Assembly: GCF_042643245.1 (NCBI RefSeq)
Contig: NZ_JBHRSK010000002.1
Location: 208,923-272,922 of the forward strand
From: Acidimangrovimonas pyrenivorans
Lineage (GTDB): Bacteria > Pseudomonadota > Alphaproteobacteria > Rhodobacterales > Rhodobacteraceae
Direction: 5' to 3'
Length of the DNA stretch: 64,000 bases
A program made the translations under genes and the position numbers. The notes beneath the pieces were generated by a model. It had not been told where the DNA came from, ran no database searches, and saw only the letters and a program-made list of their open reading frames with translations. Positions 26,124 through 34,405 of the stretch are shown piece by piece. Each line of letters starts with the position of its first letter. The first letter of the stretch is position 1.

Positions 26124-26423
26124 TCAGAACAAGCTCATCTGCTTGCTCTCTTCGACGTAGCGCGGCCACGCGGGCGATAGCGCCGCCTCTTCGAGCCAGG
26201 CGGTGACGTATTCGACCGGAGTGCCGTAGGCCTCGACCTGCTCTCGCTGTACGAAGTGGGATCGATAGCCTGTTTCGGTCATCGGCAACGGTTGGCGCCC
26301 CTCGGCGCGAAGCTGGATGTGGGCGATCGGATAGATATCCGAATTGTGCCACTTGGCTTCCCAGTTGATCTCGATGGCGATGCCCTGCCACTCGATCTCA
26401 TATGTTTCGATCGCGCGGGTCAT
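26124..26423 (-). CDS. small conserved-looking mobile-element protein
   Basis: 99 residues, soluble, with a Trp-rich start (YEIEWQGIAIEINWEAKW) and the tail EESKQMSLF. I do not recognise a domain. Its start overlaps the stop of the gene upstream (ATGA), and it is the last of a four-gene coupled operon (27250 down to 26124) that includes a DUF2958 protein. Proteins of this kind accompany coupling-protein and ArdC genes on integrative elements, so a role in element upkeep or anti-restriction is plausible. Confidence 0.65.
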   Translation of the reverse strand: MTRAIETYEIEWQGIAIEINWEAKWHNSDIYPIAHIQLRAEGRQPLPMTETGYRSHFVQREQVEAYGTPVEYVTAWLEEAALSPAWPRYVEESKQMSLF

Positions 26424-26653
26424 CGCTCACCTACCTTCGCGACGCGGTACTCGTCGCGGTGATAGCCATCATCGGGGTGGCGTTCGCCGTCCGCGATCTG
26501 GAACGCTATTTCTTCGAAGAAGCTGTCCAGTTCGCCTTCGGCCTCGGCTCGGGTCGCGAAGATTTCGCGACCCACGGCTCTGCCGGGAATGTGCCTCAGC
26601 CAGGTATTCGTCCAGCCGTCACGGAAGTTGTAGTGCTGTACTTCGTAGCTCAT
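26420..26653 (-). CDS. small mobile-element protein
   Basis: 77 residues from the ATG at 26651-26653 (MSYEVQHYNFRDGWTNTW), overlapping the upstream stop and itself overlapping the downstream start, both ATGA. A longer frame upstream is not needed and would run into the DUF2958 gene. It is acidic and has no recognisable motif. The coupled position supports a real gene. Confidence 0.65.
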   Translation of the reverse strand: MSYEVQHYNFRDGWTNTWLRHIPGRAVGREIFATRAEAEGELDSFFEEIAFQIADGERHPDDGYHRDEYRVAKVGER

Positions 26654-27009
26654 GCGACGATCCTCCCGTGTTTGTGGGCGATCTCGGCATATTCGCCTAG
26701 ACTGCGTTCGGGGCAGAAATGCCTGTCGCGTTCGGCGGGAAGCCCAAGGGCGCCACGGATGCTCTCGATTTCGGAAATCCGGACGGTGCCGAGTTCGGCG
26801 CATCCGAACCCGATGTCGCAAAGACCGAAGGCGATATCGGGATCATCGGGATCGAGTTCCGATATGAGCCAGGTACAGTTCGCATCGGGTGTGAACAGTT
26901 TGACGACCGGTTTGTGCTCGGGCGGCTCCTGGCCTTCGGCGAGGGCCGCCGCGGTGGAGCGGCCCTGCGCGATTAGTTGTTCATATTGGTCTGCAAGGAT
27001 CAGCTTCAT
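26650..27009 (-). CDS. DUF2958 domain protein
   Basis: 119 residues matching the DUF2958 pattern: KPVVKLFTPDANCTWLISEL, then DPDIAFGLCDIGFGCAELGT and a C-terminal ERDRHFCP. The family is found almost only on plasmids and integrative elements and its function is not known. It overlaps the next gene (ATGA) and begins 4 bases after the preceding one, so it is in one operon with the three neighbouring small genes. Confidence 0.85.
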   Translation of the reverse strand: MKLILADQYEQLIAQGRSTAAALAEGQEPPEHKPVVKLFTPDANCTWLISELDPDDPDIAFGLCDIGFGCAELGTVRISEIESIRGALGLPAERDRHFCPERSLGEYAEIAHKHGRIVA

Positions 27010-27013
27010 CGGA

Positions 27014-27250
27014 TCAGCCCTCCTTGTGCGGATTGAACGTAGCGGGCAGGATCACGAGCCGGCCTTCAGTGGCGGCGAGCGGTGTGCGCAGCGCGCCTTT
27101 GAAGCCTTTGCCGGATTTCGTCGGCCAGAGGCCGGAAAGCTCGGTCCAGTGCGGTTCACCTTCCGGCGTATCCTGTACGAGCCAGGCACGGAATTTCGGG
27201 CGCGAGCCGTTGCTCTTTTCGGCCGGATTGTTTTGCGTGGCGTTAGTCAT
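27014..27250 (-). CDS. small mobile-element protein
   Basis: 78 residues from the ATG at 27248-27250, with a good ribosome site (AAAGGAGACTAAA). The core FRAWLVQDTPEGEPHWTELS and the tail LVILPATFNPHKEG look like a compact beta protein; I do not recognise the family. It is the first gene of the four-gene operon containing the DUF2958 protein. Just upstream on the same strand is a hairpin GGCTGGC/GCCAGCC (27268-27286), possibly regulatory. Confidence 0.7.
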   Translation of the reverse strand: MTNATQNNPAEKSNGSRPKFRAWLVQDTPEGEPHWTELSGLWPTKSGKGFKGALRTPLAATEGRLVILPATFNPHKEG

Positions 27251-27888
27251 TTTAGTCTCCTTTTCTTGCGGGCTGGCCCCATGCCAGCCGATGCCGACGC
27301 GTCCGGCGTATGCGTCGGGGCGGCTGCAACGCATTGTTGGGGGGACCGCAACGGAGCATCGCGACGGCAGCGGGGGAGCCGACAAAGCAAGTTGCAGCGC
27401 CGAGCCCCGCGTCATGCGCCAGCTTCGTGCATGGTCTGGCGATGTGGGTTGCCCTTGCTGAAATCAGGGGAGACGAAGACCAACGCATGCACCGCGATCG
27501 ATCGGCGTGCAGCGTCTTGCATACGCAATTCGTCCAGCACGGTCAGAGACCGAACCCGAACCCGCGCAGGCCGTTTCCAAGACCTCGGAAATCATGAAGG
27601 CGAAGGCATAGCGCCTGCAAACCCGACGGGACCAAACTCGGTCGTTCTCGCCCGCGCTCAATGCCGCCAATGGGCACGTGAAGCCCGCCGCAGCATGTGT
27701 TGAACAAGTCAAGCGCGAGGGATCGTCACCTCTTTGGCCAAGACAAGATGGCTTGGGGCGCAGCTGCGCCTAGAGCCCGGTCCGGCACGGGCGCGCCCTC
27801 GGGCTTCCGTGTCCAATGCGTGTCGTCGCAATCCCGAGCCCTGCACCCAAGTCACAATTCAAGAGAACGATCTTGAACGGAGTGCGGC
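27251..27888. other. long divergent intergenic region
   Basis: 638 bases between the minus-strand operon (27250) and the coupling protein gene (27889). No ORF with codon use like its neighbours is seen. It contains stem-loops GGCTGGC/GCCAGCC (27268-27286) and CGACGC/GCGTCG (27294-27316 region), and is otherwise G+C-rich and unremarkable. It must contain the promoters of both flanking operons, but I cannot assign boxes. Confidence 0.5.
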
Positions 27889-29520
27889 ATGGGCCTGCCA
27901 AGTTTCATCGCGATCGGGGTGATCGTCGTCATCTTCGTCTTGCTGTTCCTGACGGGCAGCGAAGGCGAACCGACCACCTATGGCTCGGCAACGTGGCTCG
28001 ATATCGGCGCCGCTCTTCGCAAGGGCTACTTCAAGGGCAAGGGTATATTGGTCGGTGATTGGGCCGGCCTCTTGCCCGTGCACTACGAAGACACACACGC
28101 GATCACGCTTGGCCCGTCTGGCAGCGGCAAAGGCACAAGTGCTATTTTGCCGAACCTGCTCGACAGCCCATATGTCTTCCTCTTCTGCCCTGGGGGCGAG
28201 AACACGGCGATCGTCATCAAAGATCGCCGTGCGAAAGGTGATGTTCTCGGGATCATCAATCCGTTCAGCATGCATGACGGAGAACCTTGGAACCTTCCTC
28301 GGCACGGCTTCAACCCGCTCGATATCCTCGACCCGAGAGACCCGCAATTCGCGGCCCATGCCGAGTTGCTCGCCGACCTTCTGACGCCGCGCAGCGGCAA
28401 GGAAGGCGGATCGAGCCAATTCTTCAAAGATTCCGCCCAAGGCTGGAAGCAGGCCGTCATCATCTACATCATGGTGCGCCTGCCCGAGAAGGACCGACAC
28501 CTCGGCACACTATATCGGCTGTGCAACCTGCCGGCCCGTGACTGGAAAAAGCTCCTCAAGGACATGCAGAAATGCACGGCGGCCGAAGGGCTGGTCGCGA
28601 TCGAAGCCTCCGCGATGGAACGCCGCGAGGTTCAGGCTCCGGAAGAATTCTCGGCCATCATGTCCACAGTGCAGCAAGATTTGCGCTGGCTGGCCGATCC
28701 GCTCGTGCGCGAAAACCTCAAGCGCAGCGACGTGGATTTCGGGGCCCTGAAGGGGATCGATCGCCACGGCAACAAGGTCAACGGCTGCCTGATCTCGGTA
28801 GTGCTGCCGCTTGAATATAGCGAGACGCATGCTGCCATCACACGCCTCGCTCTTGGCTGCGCGATCTGGACGATGCAGCGCGCCCCGCTCCCGCGTGGCA
28901 AGGTGCTGTTCATCATCGATGAAGCGGCTTCGCTTCAGAAGATCACGCGTTTTCCGAACTGGCTGGCGACGCTGCGCAAGTACCGCGTCGTGCTTTGGCC
29001 GATCTTCCAGAACATCGGGCAGGTTAAAGCGCTCTATGGCCAGGAATGGGACACCTTCATCGCCAATTGTGGCCTTCGGCAGTTTCTCGGCGCAGCCGAT
29101 CTCCAGACGGCGCAATACGCCCACCACCTGCTCGGCGAGCATACGACGCACACGATATCGGTGAACCACGAGGGCAAGGAGAACACCTCCGAGGCCAAAC
29201 GCTCGCTGATGACCGTGGACGAGATTCTGTACCTCGATAGCAGCTCACAGATCGTTTTCTCGGGCAGTGATCGGCCGATGCGGCTCATCAAGACGCCCTA
29301 CTGGGAGCGCCCGGAATTTCGGGGGCGGTTCAACCCGAATCCGTACATCGAGAAGCGGACACCACGGAATTTCAGCGCGCCGTTCAAGAAGGCGATCGGC
29401 GATCTGTTCTACGCGATCGCATGGGCCACAGCGCCCCATCCGACCGCCCTCAAGCTCTATCTCATCGCCATCACCGTGGCCGGTTTCACCATCTATTTCG
29501 ACGTTACGGGGACGCTATGA
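27889..29520 (+). CDS. type IV secretion coupling protein (VirD4/TraG family)
   Basis: 543 residues. An N-terminal membrane helix (residues 4-22, SFIAIGVIVVIFVLLFL) is followed by the NTP-binding domain with Walker A GPSGSGKGT (75-83), then IFCPGGENT-like and EFSAIMSTVQQDLRWLADP segments, Walker B VLFIIDEAA and the GLRQFLGAADLQTAQYAHH motif. The protein links the relaxosome to a type IV channel and pumps DNA. It is shorter than plasmid TraG proteins, lacking the long C-terminal extension. It overlaps the J-domain gene downstream (ATGA) and has GGAG 7 bases before its ATG. With the relaxase it defines this region as a mobilizable backbone. Confidence 0.92.
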   Translation: MGLPSFIAIGVIVVIFVLLFLTGSEGEPTTYGSATWLDIGAALRKGYFKGKGILVGDWAGLLPVHYEDTHAITLGPSGSGKGTSAILPNLLDSPYVFLFCPGGENTAIVIKDRRAKGDVLGIINPFSMHDGEPWNLPRHGFNPLDILDPRDPQFAAHAELLADLLTPRSGKEGGSSQFFKDSAQGWKQAVIIYIMVRLPEKDRHLGTLYRLCNLPARDWKKLLKDMQKCTAAEGLVAIEASAMERREVQAPEEFSAIMSTVQQDLRWLADPLVRENLKRSDVDFGALKGIDRHGNKVNGCLISVVLPLEYSETHAAITRLALGCAIWTMQRAPLPRGKVLFIIDEAASLQKITRFPNWLATLRKYRVVLWPIFQNIGQVKALYGQEWDTFIANCGLRQFLGAADLQTAQYAHHLLGEHTTHTISVNHEGKENTSEAKRSLMTVDEILYLDSSSQIVFSGSDRPMRLIKTPYWERPEFRGRFNPNPYIEKRTPRNFSAPFKKAIGDLFYAIAWATAPHPTALKLYLIAITVAGFTIYFDVTGTL

Positions 29521-30083
29521 CACCTGATGTTTCAGATCCCAGCATCTACCAGATGTTCGCAAGTGGCTATTTCTTGCTCCTCCTCTTCTGGTTCATCAAT
29601 CCGGCCGGAGTAGAGGCGATCCTCACGCTGATCTTCTACCTGCTCGCCGGGATCGTCCTCGCGCTCGGGTTTCTGCTGAGCCTGCTGCGCACGCTGCTGC
29701 GCTACGCATGGCGCGGTAATCGCCGGTTCATGCCAAGTCTCGGACGCCTCGCTCTCCTGCTCGGCTTCGTCATCCTCGAAGCCTTCAGGCGAACACCGCC
29801 CGAACCGGAGTTCGAAGACCCCGAGCCGGATTTCGACGCCGAATACGATCCTGATCCGGAACCAGAGCCTGGCCCGAGACCAACACCCAAGCCGGTCGAC
29901 AAGATCGGTTGGGCGCTCGCGGTCCTCGGCCTGACACGGGACGAGCTGACGCCCGAGGCCCTCAAGCGAGCCTATCGGACGGCCATCAAGGCCGCACACC
30001 CGGACCTCACGGGAAGCACCGAAGAAGCCGTGCGGATCAACCAGGCGCGCGACGCGATCCGTCAGCATTTCAACTGGAGCTAA
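29517..30083 (+). CDS. membrane-anchored J-domain protein
   Basis: 188 residues. Two hydrophobic segments (residues ~13-30, YFLLLLFWFINPAG, and ~34-57, AILTLIFYLLAGIVLALGF) anchor it, followed by an acidic, Pro-rich linker with repeated DPEPEPEP-like runs. The C-terminal ~65 residues are a J domain: LKRAYRTAIKAAHPDLTG with the HPD tripeptide, then AVRINQARDAI. It overlaps the coupling protein gene (ATGA). Inference: it recruits DnaK to the coupling protein or relaxase, for example to unfold the relaxase for transfer, a role not generally assigned in conjugation. Confidence 0.8.
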   Translation: MTPDVSDPSIYQMFASGYFLLLLFWFINPAGVEAILTLIFYLLAGIVLALGFLLSLLRTLLRYAWRGNRRFMPSLGRLALLLGFVILEAFRRTPPEPEFEDPEPDFDAEYDPDPEPEPGPRPTPKPVDKIGWALAVLGLTRDELTPEALKRAYRTAIKAAHPDLTGSTEEAVRINQARDAIRQHFNWS

Positions 30084-30096
30084 GAAGGAGAAGACC

Positions 30097-30666
30097 ATGA
30101 AAGGACATGAACTCAAACCGAGCGGCGGCGGCCTGCTTGCCAGAGCCAAGGGACGGCTCGCCGCCCATGATGACCGCCGCGTCGAACGCACGATCCTGAA
30201 AGGCCGCTGCGCGGTCACGGACAAACCCTTCGAGGCCGTCTTCGAACGCAAACGCGGCGGCGATGACACGATCTTCCGCTTCAAGGAATATCTCAGGCCG
30301 CAAAACGGCGGCACAGGCGGGCCGTCGTCTATCCCGACCAAGCTCGATGTCCCGATCGACGACATCAAGCTGGAGAGCCTTGGCTGTCCGCACTGCAAGA
30401 GCGGCAGCGCTTTCCACTGGGTCCGCTGCGGACGCTGTAAGAGCTTCGTGTGTAGCGGCCGCTCGCAACAGCTCAGCAACGGGTTCTATTTCCGGTGCGG
30501 ACTGTCCTGCGGAAACGAAGGGATCACCGGCGAATTGAAGCGGGTTGATATGATCAAGCCGCCCAAACCGACCGCACTGCAACTGCCCAACAACAAGAAG
30601 CCGCGCCGCCTGCTGACGGATCAGCGCATTGCCCTACGCATCACCGACGCTCGCGGCCGAAAATAG
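30097..30666 (+). CDS. zinc-ribbon protein of the mobile backbone
   Basis: 189 residues. A basic N-terminus precedes a predicted zinc-binding region with paired cysteines: LGCPHCKSGSAFHWVRCGRCK, then FVCSG and FRCGLSCG (about residues 99-150). The C-terminus is basic and Lys/Arg-rich. The Cys layout recalls the metal-binding domain found behind TerY proteins, but this is only a resemblance. It has a strong ribosome site (AAGGAG) and lies 13 bases after the J-domain gene in the coupling protein operon. Nucleic-acid binding is likely; the function is unknown. Confidence 0.65.
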   Translation: MKGHELKPSGGGLLARAKGRLAAHDDRRVERTILKGRCAVTDKPFEAVFERKRGGDDTIFRFKEYLRPQNGGTGGPSSIPTKLDVPIDDIKLESLGCPHCKSGSAFHWVRCGRCKSFVCSGRSQQLSNGFYFRCGLSCGNEGITGELKRVDMIKPPKPTALQLPNNKKPRRLLTDQRIALRITDARGRK

Positions 30667-30678
30667 CGAGGAATGACC

Positions 30679-30924
30679 ATGACCGAACCAATGCCACAGA
30701 GCGCCGAACGCTCATCGCACCTTTCGCCACTGAAAGCGGCCTCGGACGAGGAATTGCGCAAGATCATCAGCGAGGCGAAAGCCCTGCTCGACGCGCGCGA
30801 AAACGACCGCAAAAGGGATGCCATCGCCAAGATCAAGGCGCTCGCCAAAGAGCACGGGCTCGATGTCGCGATCGATCACCAGAAGCGCAAACGGGGGCGT
30901 CCCAAGACCGCCCAAGGGGGCTGA
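30679..30924 (+). CDS. small coiled-coil protein with AT-hook-like tail (H-NS-like)
   Basis: 81 residues from the ATG at 30679, which is better spaced from GAGGA than the ATG at 30673. A helical, charged core (SDEELRKIISEAKALLDARE) suits a coiled coil, and the end KRKRGRPKTAQGG carries an RGRPK AT-hook-like motif as in H-NS family proteins. It could silence A+T-rich cargo genes on the island such as the HEPN-helicase module. It is in line with the coupling protein operon. Confidence 0.6.
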   Translation: MTEPMPQSAERSSHLSPLKAASDEELRKIISEAKALLDARENDRKRDAIAKIKALAKEHGLDVAIDHQKRKRGRPKTAQGG

Positions 30925-30989
30925 ATTGGCAGGAAACAGCTTGAGAATGGTAGAATCTAAAGAGACCCTCGGGTCCAAGGAGACAGACG

Positions 30990-31451
30990 ATGACTGAAGA
31001 TGAGATGCAGGAATTGCGTGAGTTGCTGGCCCAGGAGGCCGAAAGCTACGCGAAAAACGATGACTACATTATCGACACGCCCGATCGGATCAGCGCGTCC
31101 AACGCGCTGGACCAGACGAGCGAAGCCGAATTGCTCGTGTTCGGAATCCCGCGCGAGATGGTGCCCACACTCCAGACCGCCTACATGGCATATTTCGTAC
31201 TGGAAGACCTCGTCGAACCCTCGCTGTTCGACGAGCGTACGACCGAACTCATCGAAAAGGCGCGCGCCATCATGCCTCCTCGCAAGAGCTTCGGTCGCGA
31301 TATCCCGTTCCAAACCGGCATATCCGATGAAGGGTTCTTCCAGAGCTTCGCCAAGACATTCATGGACGTCCCCTATCGCCATGCGACGGCGATCTACGCC
31401 AAGCATGAATTCAACACTCACGGGATCACGCAGTTTGCGGATGAACGGTAG
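30990..31451 (+). CDS. hypothetical protein
   Basis: 153 residues with an excellent ribosome site (AAGGAG, 8 bases before ATG). Acidic N-terminus (MTEDEMQELRELLAQEAESY), then an alpha-helical body; no signal peptide, membrane segment or catalytic motif is seen. It converges on the ArdC gene with about 40 bases between the stops. Not recognised. Confidence 0.65.
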   Translation: MTEDEMQELRELLAQEAESYAKNDDYIIDTPDRISASNALDQTSEAELLVFGIPREMVPTLQTAYMAYFVLEDLVEPSLFDERTTELIEKARAIMPPRKSFGRDIPFQTGISDEGFFQSFAKTFMDVPYRHATAIYAKHEFNTHGITQFADER

Positions 31452-31490
31452 AACCGTCATCCGCAAAGCCGCAGGAACGATAGAGGCCGC

Positions 31491-32414
31491 CTATGCGGCG
31501 GCCTCGTCTTCGTCGATCATCGGCTGCAAGCCGTGGAGATAGTCCGCGGCGCGCTGCGCATGCGCCGCTGCGGCGAAGATGGCGCGTTTGTCGTCCTTCA
31601 GAACTTTGAGCCAGCTGCCGATATAGGCCGCGTGGTCCTCGCGATCTTCGAGCGTGATCCCGAGATCGGCGCAGAGGAACGCGGCGCCAAGCTCAGCCAC
31701 GAGTTCTTCGCGGGCATATCCGGCATCGCCGAACTTCTCGCGTCCGAAGTCTCGATCGAGACGGCTCTTGTGACGCGTCCAGTGCGTGCATTCATGCGCG
31801 AGGGTTGCGTAATAGCTTTCGGCATCGCGGAAGCTCTCGAAGACGGGCATCTGCACGTAATCCTCCGGCGGGCAGTAGAAGGCACTGTTACCGCCGTGGC
31901 GAAGGTCGGCGCCGGTATCGGTGAAGAATGCCTCCGCGGCTTCGATCCGCTGATCGGGATTGAGCTGTGACTTGGCGGGCGCGTAGTAGTGCGCAGGAAG
32001 CCCCTCGATTTGCTCGATATTGAAGACGGTGTAGCCCTTCATGAAGGGGATCTTCTGATCGACCTCTTCGCCGGTTTTGTCATCGATTTCCGTGCGCGTG
32101 AGCGTGTTTGCATAGACGACGGGCGAACCTTTCTCTCCTTTCCGAACGTTGCCACCGAGTTCGCGGGCTTGCTTGAAAGTCATCCAGATCGGCGCTGCGA
32201 AGTGGCGTTCCATCGACGAAGCCCAGAGCGTCAGAACGTTGATGCCGCTGTAGGGCTGGCCGTTGTGCCGCAGGGGCCGGGAAACGGGACCGGCGGCGTG
32301 CGCGGCGTTCCAGGGTTGCGTCCAGGGTTTGATGCCTTGCTCCAGGGCGGTGACGATTTGGTTGGTGATGCGGGTGTAGATGTCTTCGCGGGCGTTTTCG
32401 GTCTTGCGTTTCAT
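31491..32414 (-). CDS. ardC: ArdC-type antirestriction protein
   Basis: 307 residues. The N-terminal ssDNA-binding domain (DIYTRITNQIVTALEQGIKPW, then SGINVLTLW) and a C-terminal zincin-type metallopeptidase domain with the HExxH motif in LAHECTHWTRH and EELVAELGAAFLCADLGI are typical of ArdC. Plasmid ArdC proteins protect incoming DNA from host type I and type II restriction during transfer. A good ribosome site (GGAAGGAGATCGAC) fixes the start. It is notable that an island carrying its own type I R-M and McrBC also carries an anti-restriction protein, which fits entry into new hosts. Confidence 0.88.
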   Translation of the reverse strand: MKRKTENAREDIYTRITNQIVTALEQGIKPWTQPWNAAHAAGPVSRPLRHNGQPYSGINVLTLWASSMERHFAAPIWMTFKQARELGGNVRKGEKGSPVVYANTLTRTEIDDKTGEEVDQKIPFMKGYTVFNIEQIEGLPAHYYAPAKSQLNPDQRIEAAEAFFTDTGADLRHGGNSAFYCPPEDYVQMPVFESFRDAESYYATLAHECTHWTRHKSRLDRDFGREKFGDAGYAREELVAELGAAFLCADLGITLEDREDHAAYIGSWLKVLKDDKRAIFAAAAHAQRAADYLHGLQPMIDEDEAAA

Positions 32415-33052
32415 GTCGATCTCCTTCCGTTTGGCGTTTCCTCAAGACGCGGCACAGAAGGACGGGCGAATGAGCCGGCTGGTCAGCGCGCCATAGGCGC
32501 GTGTACGGCCAACACGGTCCGGTGAAGCCGAAGGTGGAGACGGATGGTGCGGGCAGGCCGTTGACCGGACGGTGCGCCCGGCCAAGGAATGCGTCAGAGA
32601 TTGAGGAATGCCTTTACGGAAGTGTGGCGTGATGTGGCACGAGACCTTTGAGCCGAAAAATCAGCACCACAGACATCGCAACAAGACCGCCCGAGAAAGC
32701 CATCACGCAGAGGAGATTATCCCGCTTAAACGGCGTGTCCCGGTGGCCTCCAACGTGCACGACCGAACAAACCGGCCGCCACAGGCATCACGATTGACCG
32801 CACGCTCGGGGAGAGATGGCCCCCACGCTGGCTCCGCACATCCAAGGCAAAAGCGAGACTGGCGAACTCGGCATCGTACTGGCACGAGAAAGATCGATGT
32901 GGCCTGCGCCACAACCGCGCCACAAATCGAAAAACACTGGAGAAGAGAATGGCGGATTTCTGCGAGTTACAGCGGATCGCTAATTTGTGGCAGAATTCGA
33001 GAAAATGGGGCGTTTCTTTACAGAATATTTCGCTAAGTTATTGATTTTAAAG
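32415..33052. other. non-coding region with repeated GCGCCACAA motifs next to an att-like site
   Basis: 638 bases without a supported gene. The left part holds small stems (CGCGCC/GCGCG near 32489). The right part carries GCGCCACAA at 32906-32914 and 32917-32925, and an inverted TTGTGGC at 32985-32991; another GCGCCACAA lies at 33149-33157, on the other side of the tRNA-Pro fragment. Short repeats flanking a core on both sides are typical arm-type sites for a tyrosine integrase in an attP. Confidence 0.55.
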
Positions 33053-33097
33053 TGGTCGGAACGAGAGGATTCGAACCTCCGACCCCTTGCACCCCAT
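33053..33097 (-). repeat. 3' end of tRNA-Pro(GGG): att core of the neighbouring integrase
   Basis: 45 bases identical in pattern to the 3' part of tRNA-Pro, from the anticodon loop (ATGGGGT) through the T arm (GGAGGTTCGAATCCTC) to CCGACCA. Upstream of the loop the sequence no longer pairs with the GCAAG half of the anticodon stem, so this is a fragment, not a tRNA gene. It is 65 bases from the end of the integrase gene 33162-34346. No full tRNA-Pro is found in the window. With arm-like repeats on both sides it looks like an intact attP rather than a used attR. Confidence 0.8.
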
Positions 33098-33161
33098 AGC
33101 ACTAAAATCTCTGAAAGTCGCGGCAGATAAGGATTACAGGCCACAGCCGCGCCACAACTTT

Positions 33162-34346
33162 TTAGTCGATTAGCAATCCGCCCAGCATACCGATGTTTGT
33201 TATCTTATCATCATCGGCATCTTTGAGCAAATGTCCGTACACATTCAGCGTTGTTTCTATGCTGTTATGCCCCATTAAAGTCTGGATTTTCTTGAGATTG
33301 ACCTGTCGCTCGATCAGCATCGAAGCGAAGAAATGCCGTAGGTCATATGGCCTGTAGAGAGGCTTCTTAACCTTCTTGCCCTTGACGACTTCTAGCTCGA
33401 AAAGTCCGGCCTCGATACAAGCAATGTTGAAGCCGCGACGCTGCCAGTTCTTGCGATCCATCCAGCGGCCGTTCTTTGCAGGGAATACGAGGTCATAGTC
33501 ATTCTTGACGGCGTGATTGTCCGCATAGTGGCGAACCATGTCGATCGTATCGGGCGACAAATCGACAAAGCGCCTGCCCGCCTTCGTCTTGGTGACGGAT
33601 ATCCGTGTGCCTGTTCCGTCGATGGCCCGATTCACGAGCACGCCCTTGTCCGTGATGTTCTTGCAACTCAGAGCCAAGTACTCCTGCGGCCGCATCCCTG
33701 AATCCACAGCTAGATACAAGATCGGCCTGTAGCGCTGCCAGGTGGCCGCAATCTGCTTGTTTTTCGAGTTCGCGAGGGAATCTGCGGCCCGCAGAAGCGC
33801 CATGATGTCTTTCTTGCCGGGGATCGTTACAGGCTCATCGTAGCGGGACTCTGTCCGAATACTGATGCCGGAAGCGATGTTGTGGGGTATCACGCCACGG
33901 ATCGTCATCTCTTTCATGACAGAATGCAGCACCGAGAGTATCCGTGAGGCATTCCCTCGGCTTAGGTCGCTGCGCAACAGCCAGGAACGGAATGCCACGA
34001 TGTCCGGTGGCGTCAGCGCGCTCAAGGGCGTCGGCCAATCGTATTCAATAATGAAACTCGCCCGATATATGTAGTTCTTCAATGTGCAGAGTGTTACCGG
34101 CTCCCGCCCATTCAGACCCTCTTTTTCACATATGCGCAGCCACCAGTCCGTCGCTTTGGCGACGGTATTGATCTCCGGATGCATCGACTGCGACGCATTC
34201 TGCGTCTCACCGCTCTCGATGAAGGCGCGCGCAGCCTTCATCGTGTGAAACGTCTTGTAGCTGTAGCCGGACTTCGTTGACTTGCTCGGGTATCGGACCT
34301 GAAACGTTGTTCCTGCGGGGGTTTCTCGCTTTCTGATATCTGCCAT
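33162..34346 (-). CDS. tyrosine recombinase (integrase) of the tRNA-Pro type
   Basis: 394 residues. An Arm/SAM-like N-terminal part (RYPSKSTKSGYSYKTFHTMK) is followed by the catalytic domain with Arg in VDSGMRPQEYLAL, the YDLRHFFASM box and LMGHNSIETTLNVYGHLL carrying the nucleophilic Tyr. It is expected to insert the element into the 3' end of tRNA-Pro, because a 45-base fragment of that tRNA lies right beside its 3' end. Two small genes upstream (34406 and 34657) on the same strand could be its directionality factor and partner. Confidence 0.93.
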   Translation of the reverse strand: MADIRKRETPAGTTFQVRYPSKSTKSGYSYKTFHTMKAARAFIESGETQNASQSMHPEINTVAKATDWWLRICEKEGLNGREPVTLCTLKNYIYRASFIIEYDWPTPLSALTPPDIVAFRSWLLRSDLSRGNASRILSVLHSVMKEMTIRGVIPHNIASGISIRTESRYDEPVTIPGKKDIMALLRAADSLANSKNKQIAATWQRYRPILYLAVDSGMRPQEYLALSCKNITDKGVLVNRAIDGTGTRISVTKTKAGRRFVDLSPDTIDMVRHYADNHAVKNDYDLVFPAKNGRWMDRKNWQRRGFNIACIEAGLFELEVVKGKKVKKPLYRPYDLRHFFASMLIERQVNLKKIQTLMGHNSIETTLNVYGHLLKDADDDKITNIGMLGGLLID

Positions 34347-34405
34347 GACGCTAAATTGCTGTACTTGTTAATGGTTCAAATTGGTTCAAATAGGGATCAA
34401 AAGTA

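Noticed and set aside
33053..33097. a functional tRNA-Pro gene
   Set aside because: Only the part from the anticodon loop to CCA is present, and the 5' half does not pair with it.
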